A DNA stretch of 43,067 nt from Oxalobacteraceae bacterium (GTDB lineage: Bacteria; Pseudomonadota; Gammaproteobacteria; Burkholderiales; Burkholderiaceae_D), in assembly GCA_947464955.1 (NCBI GenBank), contig CANHZI010000017.1, positions 1 through 43,067 of the forward strand. The letters run 5' to 3'. Below are positions 1-7,282 of this stretch, one piece after another. Under the pieces are notes generated by a model. The model was not told where the DNA came from, made no database searches, and worked only from the letters and a program-made list of their open reading frames with translations. Made by a program: the position numbers and the translations under genes. Position 1 is the first letter of the stretch. Each line of letters begins with the position of its first letter.

Positions 1-94
1 CATGTTCACGACAAAGTTCTGGGATTGGAGAGCCAGCTTCTGCCTGCTTCAGGATTGCGATAATCTGGCTGTCGGTGTAACGGGATGTCTTCAT
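1..94 (-). CDS. IS3-family transposase OrfA, N-terminal part (cut by window edge)
   Basis: The first 31 codons read MKTSRYTDSQIIAILKQAEA followed by GSPIPELCREH. This is the characteristic N-terminus of IS3-family OrfA proteins, with a helix-turn-helix that recognises the element's ends. In complete elements OrfA is about 90 residues and is fused by programmed frameshifting to the DDE integrase OrfB. The start codon at 94-92 is preceded by a GAGG motif on the minus strand. The gene runs off the left edge, so whether the element is intact cannot be judged. Confidence 0.8.
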   Translation of the reverse strand, partial: MKTSRYTDSQIIAILKQAEAGSPIPELCREH

Positions 95-164
95 GTAAAA
101 CCTCTAAAAATCAAATTTAGAAAATTCTACTTATAAGTCCGATTATTTGCTGGGGGGATTACCA
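1..164 (-). mobile_element. IS3-family insertion sequence, end only
   Basis: The window opens inside an insertion sequence. The minus strand carries the start of an IS3-type OrfA transposase (94 down to 1). About 70 bp upstream of its start codon the minus strand begins TGGTAATCCCCCCAG, a plausible terminal inverted repeat starting with TG as expected for IS3-family ends. The outer boundary is therefore placed near position 164. The second ORF, the other inverted repeat and any target-site duplication lie outside the window, so the exact edge and group are inferred. Confidence 0.6.
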
Positions 165-220
165 AACGAGGAGAAAGGAAAGGAATAATTTACATTATTT
201 CCATGGCGCAATAGAGTGTA

Positions 221-250
221 CGACAATTGCGCAGAGCAACTGTCGTTTTT
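221..250 (+). terminator. Intrinsic terminator, plus strand, no visible gene
   Basis: CGACAATTGC (221-230), loop GCAGA, then GCAACTGTCG (236-245) form a 10-bp stem with one mismatch, followed directly by TTTTT (246-250). The T-run lies on the plus strand, so it would end a rightward transcript. The only thing to its left is the IS end, so its gene was probably displaced or lies beyond the insertion. It does not fit kynR, which is read leftward and would meet no T-run. Confidence 0.55.
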
Positions 251-325
251 GAGCAAATGTCATTGGATTTTATGAGACGATCCCCAACCCAATGAATCAC
301 TGAGGTGATGTAAAAGGCAGGTTCT

Positions 326-805
326 TTATTGCGCATCCAGCAATAACTGGGGAGCGATGTCAGTGCTATCTTTCAAAGTCTGCAGCACGATATTGGAGCG
401 TATGTCGAGCACACCCGTGGTTTTGTAAAGACGTTCTAAGACAAATGAAGAATAATGCTTGAGATTTCGTGCCCGCACCCGCAGCAGATAATTGGCATCG
501 CCGGTAATAATGTAAGTACCGACCACCTCAGGCCAACTTAAAATCGCTTTTGAAAAATTTTCATGCCAATGTTCGACATCGCGACGCATCGTCACCTGCA
601 CAAAGGCATCGACTTCCAAACCAATTACATTGGGATCGAGTACGGCGCGATAGTGGCTAATAACGCCACTCTCTTCCAGCATACGCACTCGACGCAAGCA
701 AGAAGAGGCAGATAAAAAAACCTTCTCAGCCAAGTCCTGATTACTAATGCGGCCATCAGCTTGCAGCAATGCCAATATTTTCAAATCAGTAGGATCTAGT
801 TGCAT
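326..805 (-). CDS. kynR: Lrp/AsnC-family regulator, probable KynR
   Basis: This 159-residue protein has the full Lrp/AsnC layout. An N-terminal winged helix-turn-helix spans roughly residues 4-60, with DPTDLKILALLQADGRISN at its start and a recognition helix around LSASSCLRRVRMLEESG. A C-terminal RAM/AsnC ligand-binding sandwich follows (about 65-150), with VVGTYIITGDANYLLRV as the conserved core. It is divergent from kynU-kynA across a 250-bp shared intergenic region. In Pseudomonas an Lrp/AsnC protein called KynR activates the kyn genes in response to kynurenine, and the same role is inferred here from position and family. The start ATG (805-803) yields the usual family length. Any amino-acid-responsive Lrp paralogue would look similar, so the gene name rests on context. 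Confidence 0.8.
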   Translation of the reverse strand: MQLDPTDLKILALLQADGRISNQDLAEKVFLSASSCLRRVRMLEESGVISHYRAVLDPNVIGLEVDAFVQVTMRRDVEHWHENFSKAILSWPEVVGTYIITGDANYLLRVRARNLKHYSSFVLERLYKTTGVLDIRSNIVLQTLKDSTDIAPQLLLDAQ

Positions 806-1055
806 ACAAAATTTTCCATCATTTTTTTTGCCATTCTAACGAAAATATTCTACTTTGAATCGAATCTTTACTTTAATTTGCAAGAACACATCAAGAAAAA
901 CCGCATAAAATGTCTCCCTTATACTTTCAAAAAAAAAGAAATTACGAGACCTCCCCTCTGGGCGATGACAACGCCAATCCACCTAGCGGTCGCTCTGTGG
1001 TTTACCAAGCGTTCGATCGACAAAACCAACTCCTAAAGATTTCGAGATAAAGACC
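806..1055. promoter_or_regulatory. kynR-kynU divergent promoter region
   Basis: This 250-bp AT-rich stretch separates the start codons of the divergent regulator and kynU, so both promoters and the regulator's sites should lie here. A TATACT hexamer at 920-925 (plus strand) is a possible -10 for kynUA, but no good -35 stands at the right distance. Short open frames across the region have no ribosome-binding site and look like chance. Confidence 0.45.
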
Positions 1056-2306
1056 ATGACAGCAATGACACGACAAGACTGCATCACACTCGACCAACAA
1101 GACAATCTAGGTCCATTACGTGAACAATTCGCGCTACCTGAAGGCATGATTTACCTCGACGGTAACTCTCTCGGCGCACAACCCAAGGCTGCGCTTCAGC
1201 GTGCGCAAGAGGTGATTCAACAAGAATGGGGAACCGATCTAATCAAAAGTTGGAATAAAGCTGGCTGGTTTGATCTACCTTCTCGCTTAGGAAATTTACT
1301 CGCACCACTCATTGGAGCGGAAGCGAATGAAGTAGTAGTAACAGATTCAACTTCAATCAATCTCTTTAAAGCGATTGCCGCCGCACTCGACATCCAAGCA
1401 CGCACAGCTCCAACACGGCGTACTATCGTCACCGAGCGTAGCAATTTTCCGACCGACATTTACATGGCCGAGGGTCTAACACGTTGGCTAGACCGCGGCT
1501 ATCGTTTGCACTTAATCGACAGCCCAGAAGAACTCAACCAAGCGATCAATCAAGACACAGCCTTGGTCATGCTCACCCATGTCAATTATCGCTCTGGTTA
1601 CCTACATGATATGCAAGCAGTGACAGCCCATGCGCATCAGCAAGGTGCACTTTGCATTTGGGATCTAGCACATTCTGCTGGTGCCGTCGAAGTGAATCTG
1701 AATGCTGCACAGGCCGATTTCGCTGTCGGTTGCTGCTACAAATATTTGAATGGTGGCCCAGGTGCACCCGCATTCATTTGGGTTCCGCAACGCCATCAAG
1801 CCAACTTCAACCACCCATTGAGCGGTTGGTGGGGACATGCCAAACCATTCGCGATGGCGCCGAGCTTCGAGGCGACCGCAGGTATACGACGTGCCCTTTG
1901 TGGAACCCAGCCTATCGTTTCACTTGCAATGATCGAATGTGGACTATCGATTTTTGCGCAGACATCCATGTCGGAAATCCGAAAAAAATCACTCGCCTTG
2001 ACTGAGCTTTTTATTCAATTAGTAGAAAGTCGCTGCGGCCATCATCCACTCTCGCTCGTAACTCCACGCACGCAAGCTCAACGCGGCAGCCAAGCCAGCT
2101 TCACTCACCCGCATGGCTACGCGGTAGTGCAAGCACTGATCGAACGTGGTGTTGTTGGCGACTATCGTGAGCCAGAGATTATGCGCTTTGGTTTTACGCC
2201 GCTCTATACGCGCTATGTCGACGTATGGGATGCCGTTGAAATTCTGCGCGATATCCTTGATCAGCAATCCTATCAAGTCGACCTACAACGCAATGCTGTG
2301 ACCTAG
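1056..2306 (+). CDS. kynU: Kynureninase
   Basis: KynU is a PLP-dependent fold-type I hydrolase that cleaves L-kynurenine to anthranilate and L-alanine (and 3-hydroxykynurenine to 3-hydroxyanthranilate) in the cytoplasm. The 416-residue length is normal. Family landmarks are visible: YLDGNSLG (33-40), the PLP-contacting WDLAHSAGA (202-210, Asp203), and the Schiff-base lysine in [15 protein letters not shown] (Lys229). The substrate-site region near [11 protein letters not shown] follows. The ATG at 1056 is used because the enzyme's N-terminus aligns from there; the ribosome site is weak. kynA follows after 59 bp and the divergent Lrp-type regulator precedes it. The 3' end holds two copies of GCTGTGACC 13 bp apart, spanning the stop codon. 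Confidence 0.96.
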   Translation: MTAMTRQDCITLDQQDNLGPLREQFALPEGMIYLDGNSLGAQPKAALQRAQEVIQQEWGTDLIKSWNKAGWFDLPSRLGNLLAPLIGAEANEVVVTDSTSINLFKAIAAALDIQARTAPTRRTIVTERSNFPTDIYMAEGLTRWLDRGYRLHLIDSPEELNQAINQDTALVMLTHVNYRSGYLHDMQAVTAHAHQQGALCIWDLAHSAGAVEVNLNAAQADFAVGCCYKYLNGGPGAPAFIWVPQRHQANFNHPLSGWWGHAKPFAMAPSFEATAGIRRALCGTQPIVSLAMIECGLSIFAQTSMSEIRKKSLALTELFIQLVESRCGHHPLSLVTPRTQAQRGSQASFTHPHGYAVVQALIERGVVGDYREPEIMRFGFTPLYTRYVDVWDAVEILRDILDQQSYQVDLQRNAVT

Positions 2307-2365
2307 TGCTGTGACCCAAGATCGCGAACTAAACCACACTTTTTTGAATTTCGGACGATATCGAT

Positions 2366-3247
2366 ATGAATAACGAACATCAGCAGCAAGACAATAACCA
2401 AGGTGAGAACACGGAAAAAAAATGTCCGATGTCTTGGCACGGTGCCAAAATGGACTTCAGCAACGATATGAGCTATGGCGACTATCTCGGCTTGCAGCAA
2501 ATTTTGAGTGCTCAACATCCGCTATCACCCAACCACAACGAGATGCTGTTCATCATCCAACACCAAACCAGCGAGCTTTGGATCAAGTTGATGCTTCATG
2601 AGTTGCATGCAGTGAGACAGCAAATCCGCATCGGTGATTTGCCGCCAGCTTTCAAAATGCTTTCTCGCGTCGCCCGCATCATGGATCAGTTGGTGCATGC
2701 ATGGGATGTATTGGCGACCATGACTCCGAGTGAGTACACCGCAATCCGTCCTTACCTCGGCAATTCTTCGGGGTTCCAGTCGCACCAATATCGCGAACTC
2801 GAATACTTGCTAGGCAATAAAAACGCCAATCTTTTGTCGGTTCATGAAAGCAAAACAGACATACACGAAACCTTAAACGCGGCCTTACACTCGCCCTCAA
2901 TCTACGATGAAGCCATCATGTACATGGCGCGCAACGGCTTTGACATTGACAGCGAGCGGCTGCAACTCGACTGGACCAAAACGGTCACCTCGAATGACTC
3001 GGTGAAACGGGCATGGCAAAAGGTCTATCAGGCGCCAGAACAACACTGGGCCTTCTACGAATTAGCTGAAAAGCTAGTTGACATGGAAACATCGTTCCGG
3101 ATTTGGCGCTTCCGTCATGTGACAACGGTGGAACGCATTATTGGCTTCAAGACCGGCACAGGTGGTACTGCCGGCGTTAGCTATCTGCGCAAAATGCTAG
3201 ACGTAGTACTTTTCCCTGAACTATTTTCGATTCGAACCGAATTGTGA
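2366..3247 (+). CDS. kynA: Tryptophan 2,3-dioxygenase
   Basis: KynA is a haem enzyme that opens the indole ring of L-tryptophan with O2 to give N-formylkynurenine, the committed step of the kynurenine pathway. The 293-residue protein shows [11 protein letters not shown] with the distal His66, [16 protein letters not shown] (135-150), the axial haem ligand in [11 protein letters not shown] (His251), and the substrate loop [11 protein letters not shown] (264-274). An acidic, Gln-rich tail of about 20 residues precedes the catalytic core. It lies 59 bp behind kynU and is very likely co-transcribed. kynB (formamidase), which converts the KynA product into the KynU substrate and is often in this operon, is absent here. 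No clear terminator follows. Confidence 0.97.
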   Translation: MNNEHQQQDNNQGENTEKKCPMSWHGAKMDFSNDMSYGDYLGLQQILSAQHPLSPNHNEMLFIIQHQTSELWIKLMLHELHAVRQQIRIGDLPPAFKMLSRVARIMDQLVHAWDVLATMTPSEYTAIRPYLGNSSGFQSHQYRELEYLLGNKNANLLSVHESKTDIHETLNAALHSPSIYDEAIMYMARNGFDIDSERLQLDWTKTVTSNDSVKRAWQKVYQAPEQHWAFYELAEKLVDMETSFRIWRFRHVTTVERIIGFKTGTGGTAGVSYLRKMLDVVLFPELFSIRTEL

Positions 3248-4112
3248 AATGAAGAAAACACGAGAGTGCGCCAAGGATCCACAGAGTAGTCTTCGGCACA
3301 CTTCTTGTGCATTGCAATAAAACCATCACTTTTACTTCCTTGAAGAAATTTTCTTGTGGTCGAACGCTTGAAAATTTACGCTGACATGGTCGCGCACCAC
3401 AGGCTTCTTGGCTGAGCATTTTCATCAACATTTCCTCTGCCAAACCTAAAAAATGCAATCCCACGCAAGAATGGAATATGGCTTTTTAGATAGCACTTTG
3501 TTGTAAAAATGACGCAACAAGAAAGCCTAAAAAATTTATTTTTTTCATTCAATAGTTGCCCGTGAAAAAATTTCACTGAATCAACAAAATTGCGCACTCG
3601 CAACATGCCGCAAATTCAGCCCAAGTCATCCAATTTCGATCAAATAAAAGAAAGGTTTACTGTTCTTTTATAGAATAATGTTTCGATAAAGACCGAATTT
3701 GTCGAATAAAAAAACAATCCCCCCTACTCGCGAAAATTACTTGTATGACAATTCTGTTTTAGACATGACCATACGCCAACTGGCATTTAAGTGGTTCTAT
3801 GTTTTTAGTGTTGTTTTTCAAACTTTTACAACATTTGCTAGCTTGACACTGCAATGCCGCAAATGTTCTCATTCGGGGTGAATGTTTTTTCAGGGCAAAT
3901 TAGATAACACTTTTTCACGCAACATCCCCACCTTTGGAAAGTTAATTTGAAGCCACGCTTCGATATTTTTCCAAAAGTTCAAGGTCGCGGGAAATCGCAG
4001 ACATCGAAGTTCTGGTTCCCACAAGGAAATTCATTTCCGGATATGTTTTTAAGAAAATACAAGAAATTTTTTAAAAGCTAATTTTGTTGTTAAATCACTG
4101 GAGGAAGTCAAC
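3248..4112. other. Long AT-rich gene-free region ahead of the TonB receptor
   Basis: No convincing gene lies in these 865 bases. The frames present are short, lack ribosome sites and contain low-complexity A/T runs. The right part should hold the receptor's promoter and a long leader: TTGACA at 3843-3848 with TCTCAT 18 bp downstream is a possible sigma-70 promoter, a composite inverted repeat sits at 3932-3977, and a small GGAAA/TTTCC hairpin at 4025-4038. A strong ribosome site GGAGGAAG (4100-4107) ends the region. Confidence 0.6.
3932..3977 (+). promoter_or_regulatory. Composite hairpin in receptor leader
   Basis: CTTTGGAAA (3932-3940) pairs with TTTCCAAAAG (3968-3977, one bulge), enclosing a second perfect stem GAAGC-cac-GCTTC (3949-3961). 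If transcription starts upstream, this would fold in the 5' leader about 135 nt before the receptor's start codon. There is no T-run after it, so it is not an ordinary terminator. A regulatory role is inference only. Confidence 0.3.
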
Positions 4113-6953
4113 ATGGTAGAAAAAATCTTATCCCGATCAGTGCGCCTGATGTTTGCAAGCGGCGTCGTGATGGGTATGGGCGCAATCGCACAACCTGCGT
4201 TCGCACAAGATGCAGCACCACAACGTATCGAAATTACAGGTTCTTCTATTAAGCGTATCGCTGTAGAAGGTCAATTGCCTGTTCAAACTTTGTCTAAATC
4301 ACAAATCGAACAAACTGGCGCAACTACAGCAGCTGATTTGATCGCAACTTTGCCTTCTATGCAAGGTTTCGTGACATCTTCCACATCCATTAACGGTGGC
4401 GGCGGTGGTACACAAACTGCATCTATCCACGGTATCGGTGACGGCTACACATTGGTCTTGTTGAATGGCCGTCGTATCGCTCCATTCTCAACTGGTGCGA
4501 CAGTCAACTTGGCAAACATTCCTTTGTCTGCTGTTGAACGCGTAGAAATTTTGACTGACGGTGCTTCTGCATTGTACGGCTCTGACGCGATTGCCGGTGT
4601 GGTTAACTTCGTATTGAAGAAAAATCAAAAAGACTTCAACATCGAATTCACATACAGCACGCCACAACAGTCTTCAAAAGGCAAAACAACTAACTTCGCA
4701 ATCTCCAAAGGTTTTGGTGATTTGAATACAGACGGTTACAACGTCTTGTTGGCATACAGCCACGACGAGCAAGCTGAGTTGAACGCTTCTGACCGCGCAT
4801 TCTCCAAAAACGGTGGTGTGACAGCGTTCAACGAAGGCGGCAAAGGGTACGTAATGACTATGTACTCTAGTAACTCCATTCCAGCGAACGTCAACGTTCG
4901 TCGCAGCGATGGCGCGAACGTCAGCTTCAACCCATACAAAATCTTGAACAATGGTGCTTGCCCAGCAACAAACACGTTTGCCGCTGGTAACCGTTGCTTC
5001 TTCGACTATGCAGCAACTGTACAATTGTTGCCTGAATTGAAGCGTGACAGCTTATTCGGTTCTGCTAATGTGAACATCAACGACAACTTGAAATTCTTCG
5101 CTGAAGGTATGGCGACTAAGTTCACAAGCACAGCGCGTTTCGCACCTCCAGCACAACCACTGACAGTGGATATCAACAGCGCATTGTGGAAAAACTCTGT
5201 TGTTCCTGCATACGTAAAATTGGGCTTGGATCCAACAAAAGTAACTTCAGCTCAAATGACTTTGCGTTTGGTTGACGCTGGCGGCCGTACTGATGGTTGG
5301 GCAACAGAATCCAAACACTTGGCAACAGGTTTCGAAGGTAATGCATTGGGCTGGGACTACACAGCTTCTTATGTTTACTCTGAAAACAAAGCAATCGACA
5401 ATGCAGTAGCTGGCTACACATCTGGCGAAAAATTAGCAGCGTTGATCAAAGCTGGTACATGGAACCCATTTGCAGTGCCAACAGCTGCATCTAAAGCAGC
5501 ATTGGCACCAGCAGTGTTGAAACAAGTTTTGGACGTATCCAAATCTTCTATCGACGTTATTAATTTGCGTGCTTCTCGCGAAATCTTCAAGTTGGCTGGT
5601 GGTAACGCAAGCTTAGGTTTGGGCGTAGATGCGATGACACAAAAATATGTGGATAATCCATCCCAAATCGCTCAAGGTCCTAACAAGCAACAACCAGGCT
5701 GGACAGACACAAACGTGGGTGGCGGCACTGGTGCATTGCCAATCGACAGTAAGCGTAACAGCTTTGGTGGTTTTGCCGAATTGTTCATGCCAGTTCAAAA
5801 TAACTTGGAAGTAACAGCTGCTGCACGTTATGACAGCTATGACGCAGTGAAGAACGCGATGAATTTTGATGACCAAGGCAATTTGCGCGCACCTGCAACG
5901 CAAGGTGAAAAAGCAAGCTCTGGTACATACAAAATTTCTGCTGCTTTCCGTCCAACTGACACAGCATTGATTCGTGGTTCCTATGGTACAGGCTTCAAAG
6001 CGCCTACAATGTCTGCGATTACTTTGCCAATCGTGAACGGTGGTTCTTCGAACTTCTTCCCATGCCCAATCAAATCTGGCCCATTGCTGCCTTTGTGTAA
6101 CGGCACTGCAGAATACAATTTGTTGACAGGTGGTAACTCTACAACTGGCTCTACAGCATTGAAACCAGAAAAATCCACACAATGGTCTGTTGGTTTCCGT
6201 GTTGAACCAGTACCAAGCGTTTCTGTTGGTTTCGACATGTGGAACGTGAAGTTGAAAGATCAGATCGCTACTTTGTCTCAATCTGAAGTGTTCTTGAACC
6301 CAGCGAAATACGCTAACTTGTTCTCTGCTTACTACGATCCAATCGTAGGTGGCAACGTATTGGCTGCTACTTTGACACCATTCAACTTGGCTTCTTCTCA
6401 ATACCAAGGTGTGGATTGGGATCACTCCTACCGTATGGCTACGTCCATGGGTAAAGTGACTTTCAACTGGACAGGTACTTACATGTTGAAAGCCGACTCT
6501 GAGTCTGGCATCGCTGGTGATAAAGTTGAAAAATCTGTTGGTCGTTTCGACAAATACAACAGCGTAACTTTCCGCGTGATTTCCCGTTTGTCCGCAATCT
6601 GGAAACCATCTGATCGTTACACTCACTCTTTGACTTTGGGTTACCACTCAAGCTACAAAGATCAAGTGATCACAGCTGATGACGGTTCTACAGCGATCCG
6701 CAATGCAGATGGTTCTGCTGGTGACAACGTTGATTTGACACGCACAGTGAAGGCTTACTACACATTCGACTTCCAATCTAAAGTTAATGTGTCTAAGAAC
6801 CTGACTATCACTGGCGGTATCAAAAACATTTTCAACCAAGATCCACCATTCTCACAACGTAATGCTGGTGGCGGTAACCAATTGGGTTACGATGGTCGCT
6901 ACACAGATCCATTGGGTCGTCAGTTCTACGTAGTGGGCAACTTGAAGTTCTAA
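4113..6953 (+). CDS. TonB-dependent outer-membrane receptor
   Basis: This 946-residue protein starts with a signal peptide (basic start, hydrophobic 12-25, cleavage near AFA|QD at 31). A TonB-box-like segment RIEITGSSIKR follows, then a plug domain of about 55-170 with IEQTGATTAADLIATLP, LLNGRRIAPF and VERVEILTDGASALYGSDAIAG. The rest is a 22-strand beta-barrel ending in the terminal Phe of NLKF, needed for barrel assembly. Such receptors import scarce large solutes across the outer membrane using ExbBD-TonB energy; the substrate cannot be told. The ribosome site GGAGGAAG is strong and a clean terminator follows. Codon use is sharply biased: Leu is nearly always TTG, Thr mostly ACA, Ser TCT, Gly GGT, Arg CGT. 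It differs from the flanking genes and suggests very high expression. Confidence 0.93.
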   Translation: MVEKILSRSVRLMFASGVVMGMGAIAQPAFAQDAAPQRIEITGSSIKRIAVEGQLPVQTLSKSQIEQTGATTAADLIATLPSMQGFVTSSTSINGGGGGTQTASIHGIGDGYTLVLLNGRRIAPFSTGATVNLANIPLSAVERVEILTDGASALYGSDAIAGVVNFVLKKNQKDFNIEFTYSTPQQSSKGKTTNFAISKGFGDLNTDGYNVLLAYSHDEQAELNASDRAFSKNGGVTAFNEGGKGYVMTMYSSNSIPANVNVRRSDGANVSFNPYKILNNGACPATNTFAAGNRCFFDYAATVQLLPELKRDSLFGSANVNINDNLKFFAEGMATKFTSTARFAPPAQPLTVDINSALWKNSVVPAYVKLGLDPTKVTSAQMTLRLVDAGGRTDGWATESKHLATGFEGNALGWDYTASYVYSENKAIDNAVAGYTSGEKLAALIKAGTWNPFAVPTAASKAALAPAVLKQVLDVSKSSIDVINLRASREIFKLAGGNASLGLGVDAMTQKYVDNPSQIAQGPNKQQPGWTDTNVGGGTGALPIDSKRNSFGGFAELFMPVQNNLEVTAAARYDSYDAVKNAMNFDDQGNLRAPATQGEKASSGTYKISAAFRPTDTALIRGSYGTGFKAPTMSAITLPIVNGGSSNFFPCPIKSGPLLPLCNGTAEYNLLTGGNSTTGSTALKPEKSTQWSVGFRVEPVPSVSVGFDMWNVKLKDQIATLSQSEVFLNPAKYANLFSAYYDPIVGGNVLAATLTPFNLASSQYQGVDWDHSYRMATSMGKVTFNWTGTYMLKADSESGIAGDKVEKSVGRFDKYNSVTFRVISRLSAIWKPSDRYTHSLTLGYHSSYKDQVITADDGSTAIRNADGSAGDNVDLTRTVKAYYTFDFQSKVNVSKNLTITGGIKNIFNQDPPFSQRNAGGGNQLGYDGRYTDPLGRQFYVVGNLKF

Positions 6954-7006
6954 TTTTTGAAGTTTAAAAATTGAACATCTAAGTTGTTGAATTTAAGTTG
7001 TACAAG

Positions 7007-7038
7007 AAAGACCTCAAGGAAACTTGAGGTCTTTTTTT
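7007..7038 (+). terminator. Terminator of the TonB receptor gene
   Basis: AAAGACCTCAAG (7007-7018), loop GAAA, CTTGAGGTCTTT (7023-7034) form a perfect 12-bp stem running into a seven-T tract (7032-7038). It lies about 50 bp past the receptor stop codon and fits a strong rho-independent terminator. Confidence 0.9.
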
Positions 7039-7282
7039 ATGCCCAAAACATTTCAGAAACTTTCTCAACCGCCAGACTATTTCTGGAACTAGTAATGCAA
7101 GCCATGGTCTTATTCTTGATGCGAAAAAAGGATCGACTAGACCTCCGCTGTCACTTTTCTTTTTCCGCTATCGTTTTGAATGTCGTTAAGCGGATCGTTC
7201 TATCGATACGGCTCGAAAGCTATCGGCACTATCGTGCATCAGTTATCTAAATTAAAAAACCAACTACGTGAAAGAGGACACT

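Noticed and set aside
800-1036. Plus-strand frame of 78 codons between kynR and kynU
   Set aside because: It fills the divergent promoter region, begins inside kynR and lacks a ribosome site.
3699-3881. Small plus-strand frame (60 codons) in the gap before the TonB receptor
   Set aside because: It begins with TTG without a ribosome site in AT-rich sequence, and its peptide shows no known pattern.
5613-6647. Long minus-strand open frame (344 codons) inside the TonB receptor gene
   Set aside because: It is antisense to a well-supported barrel protein. Its translation is rich in Cys, His and Trp without any domain, and it arises because the sense strand's narrow codon use avoids stops on the other strand.
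6984-7250. Plus-strand frame of 88 codons after the TonB receptor
   Set aside because: It runs through the receptor's terminator hairpin, so translation is implausible.
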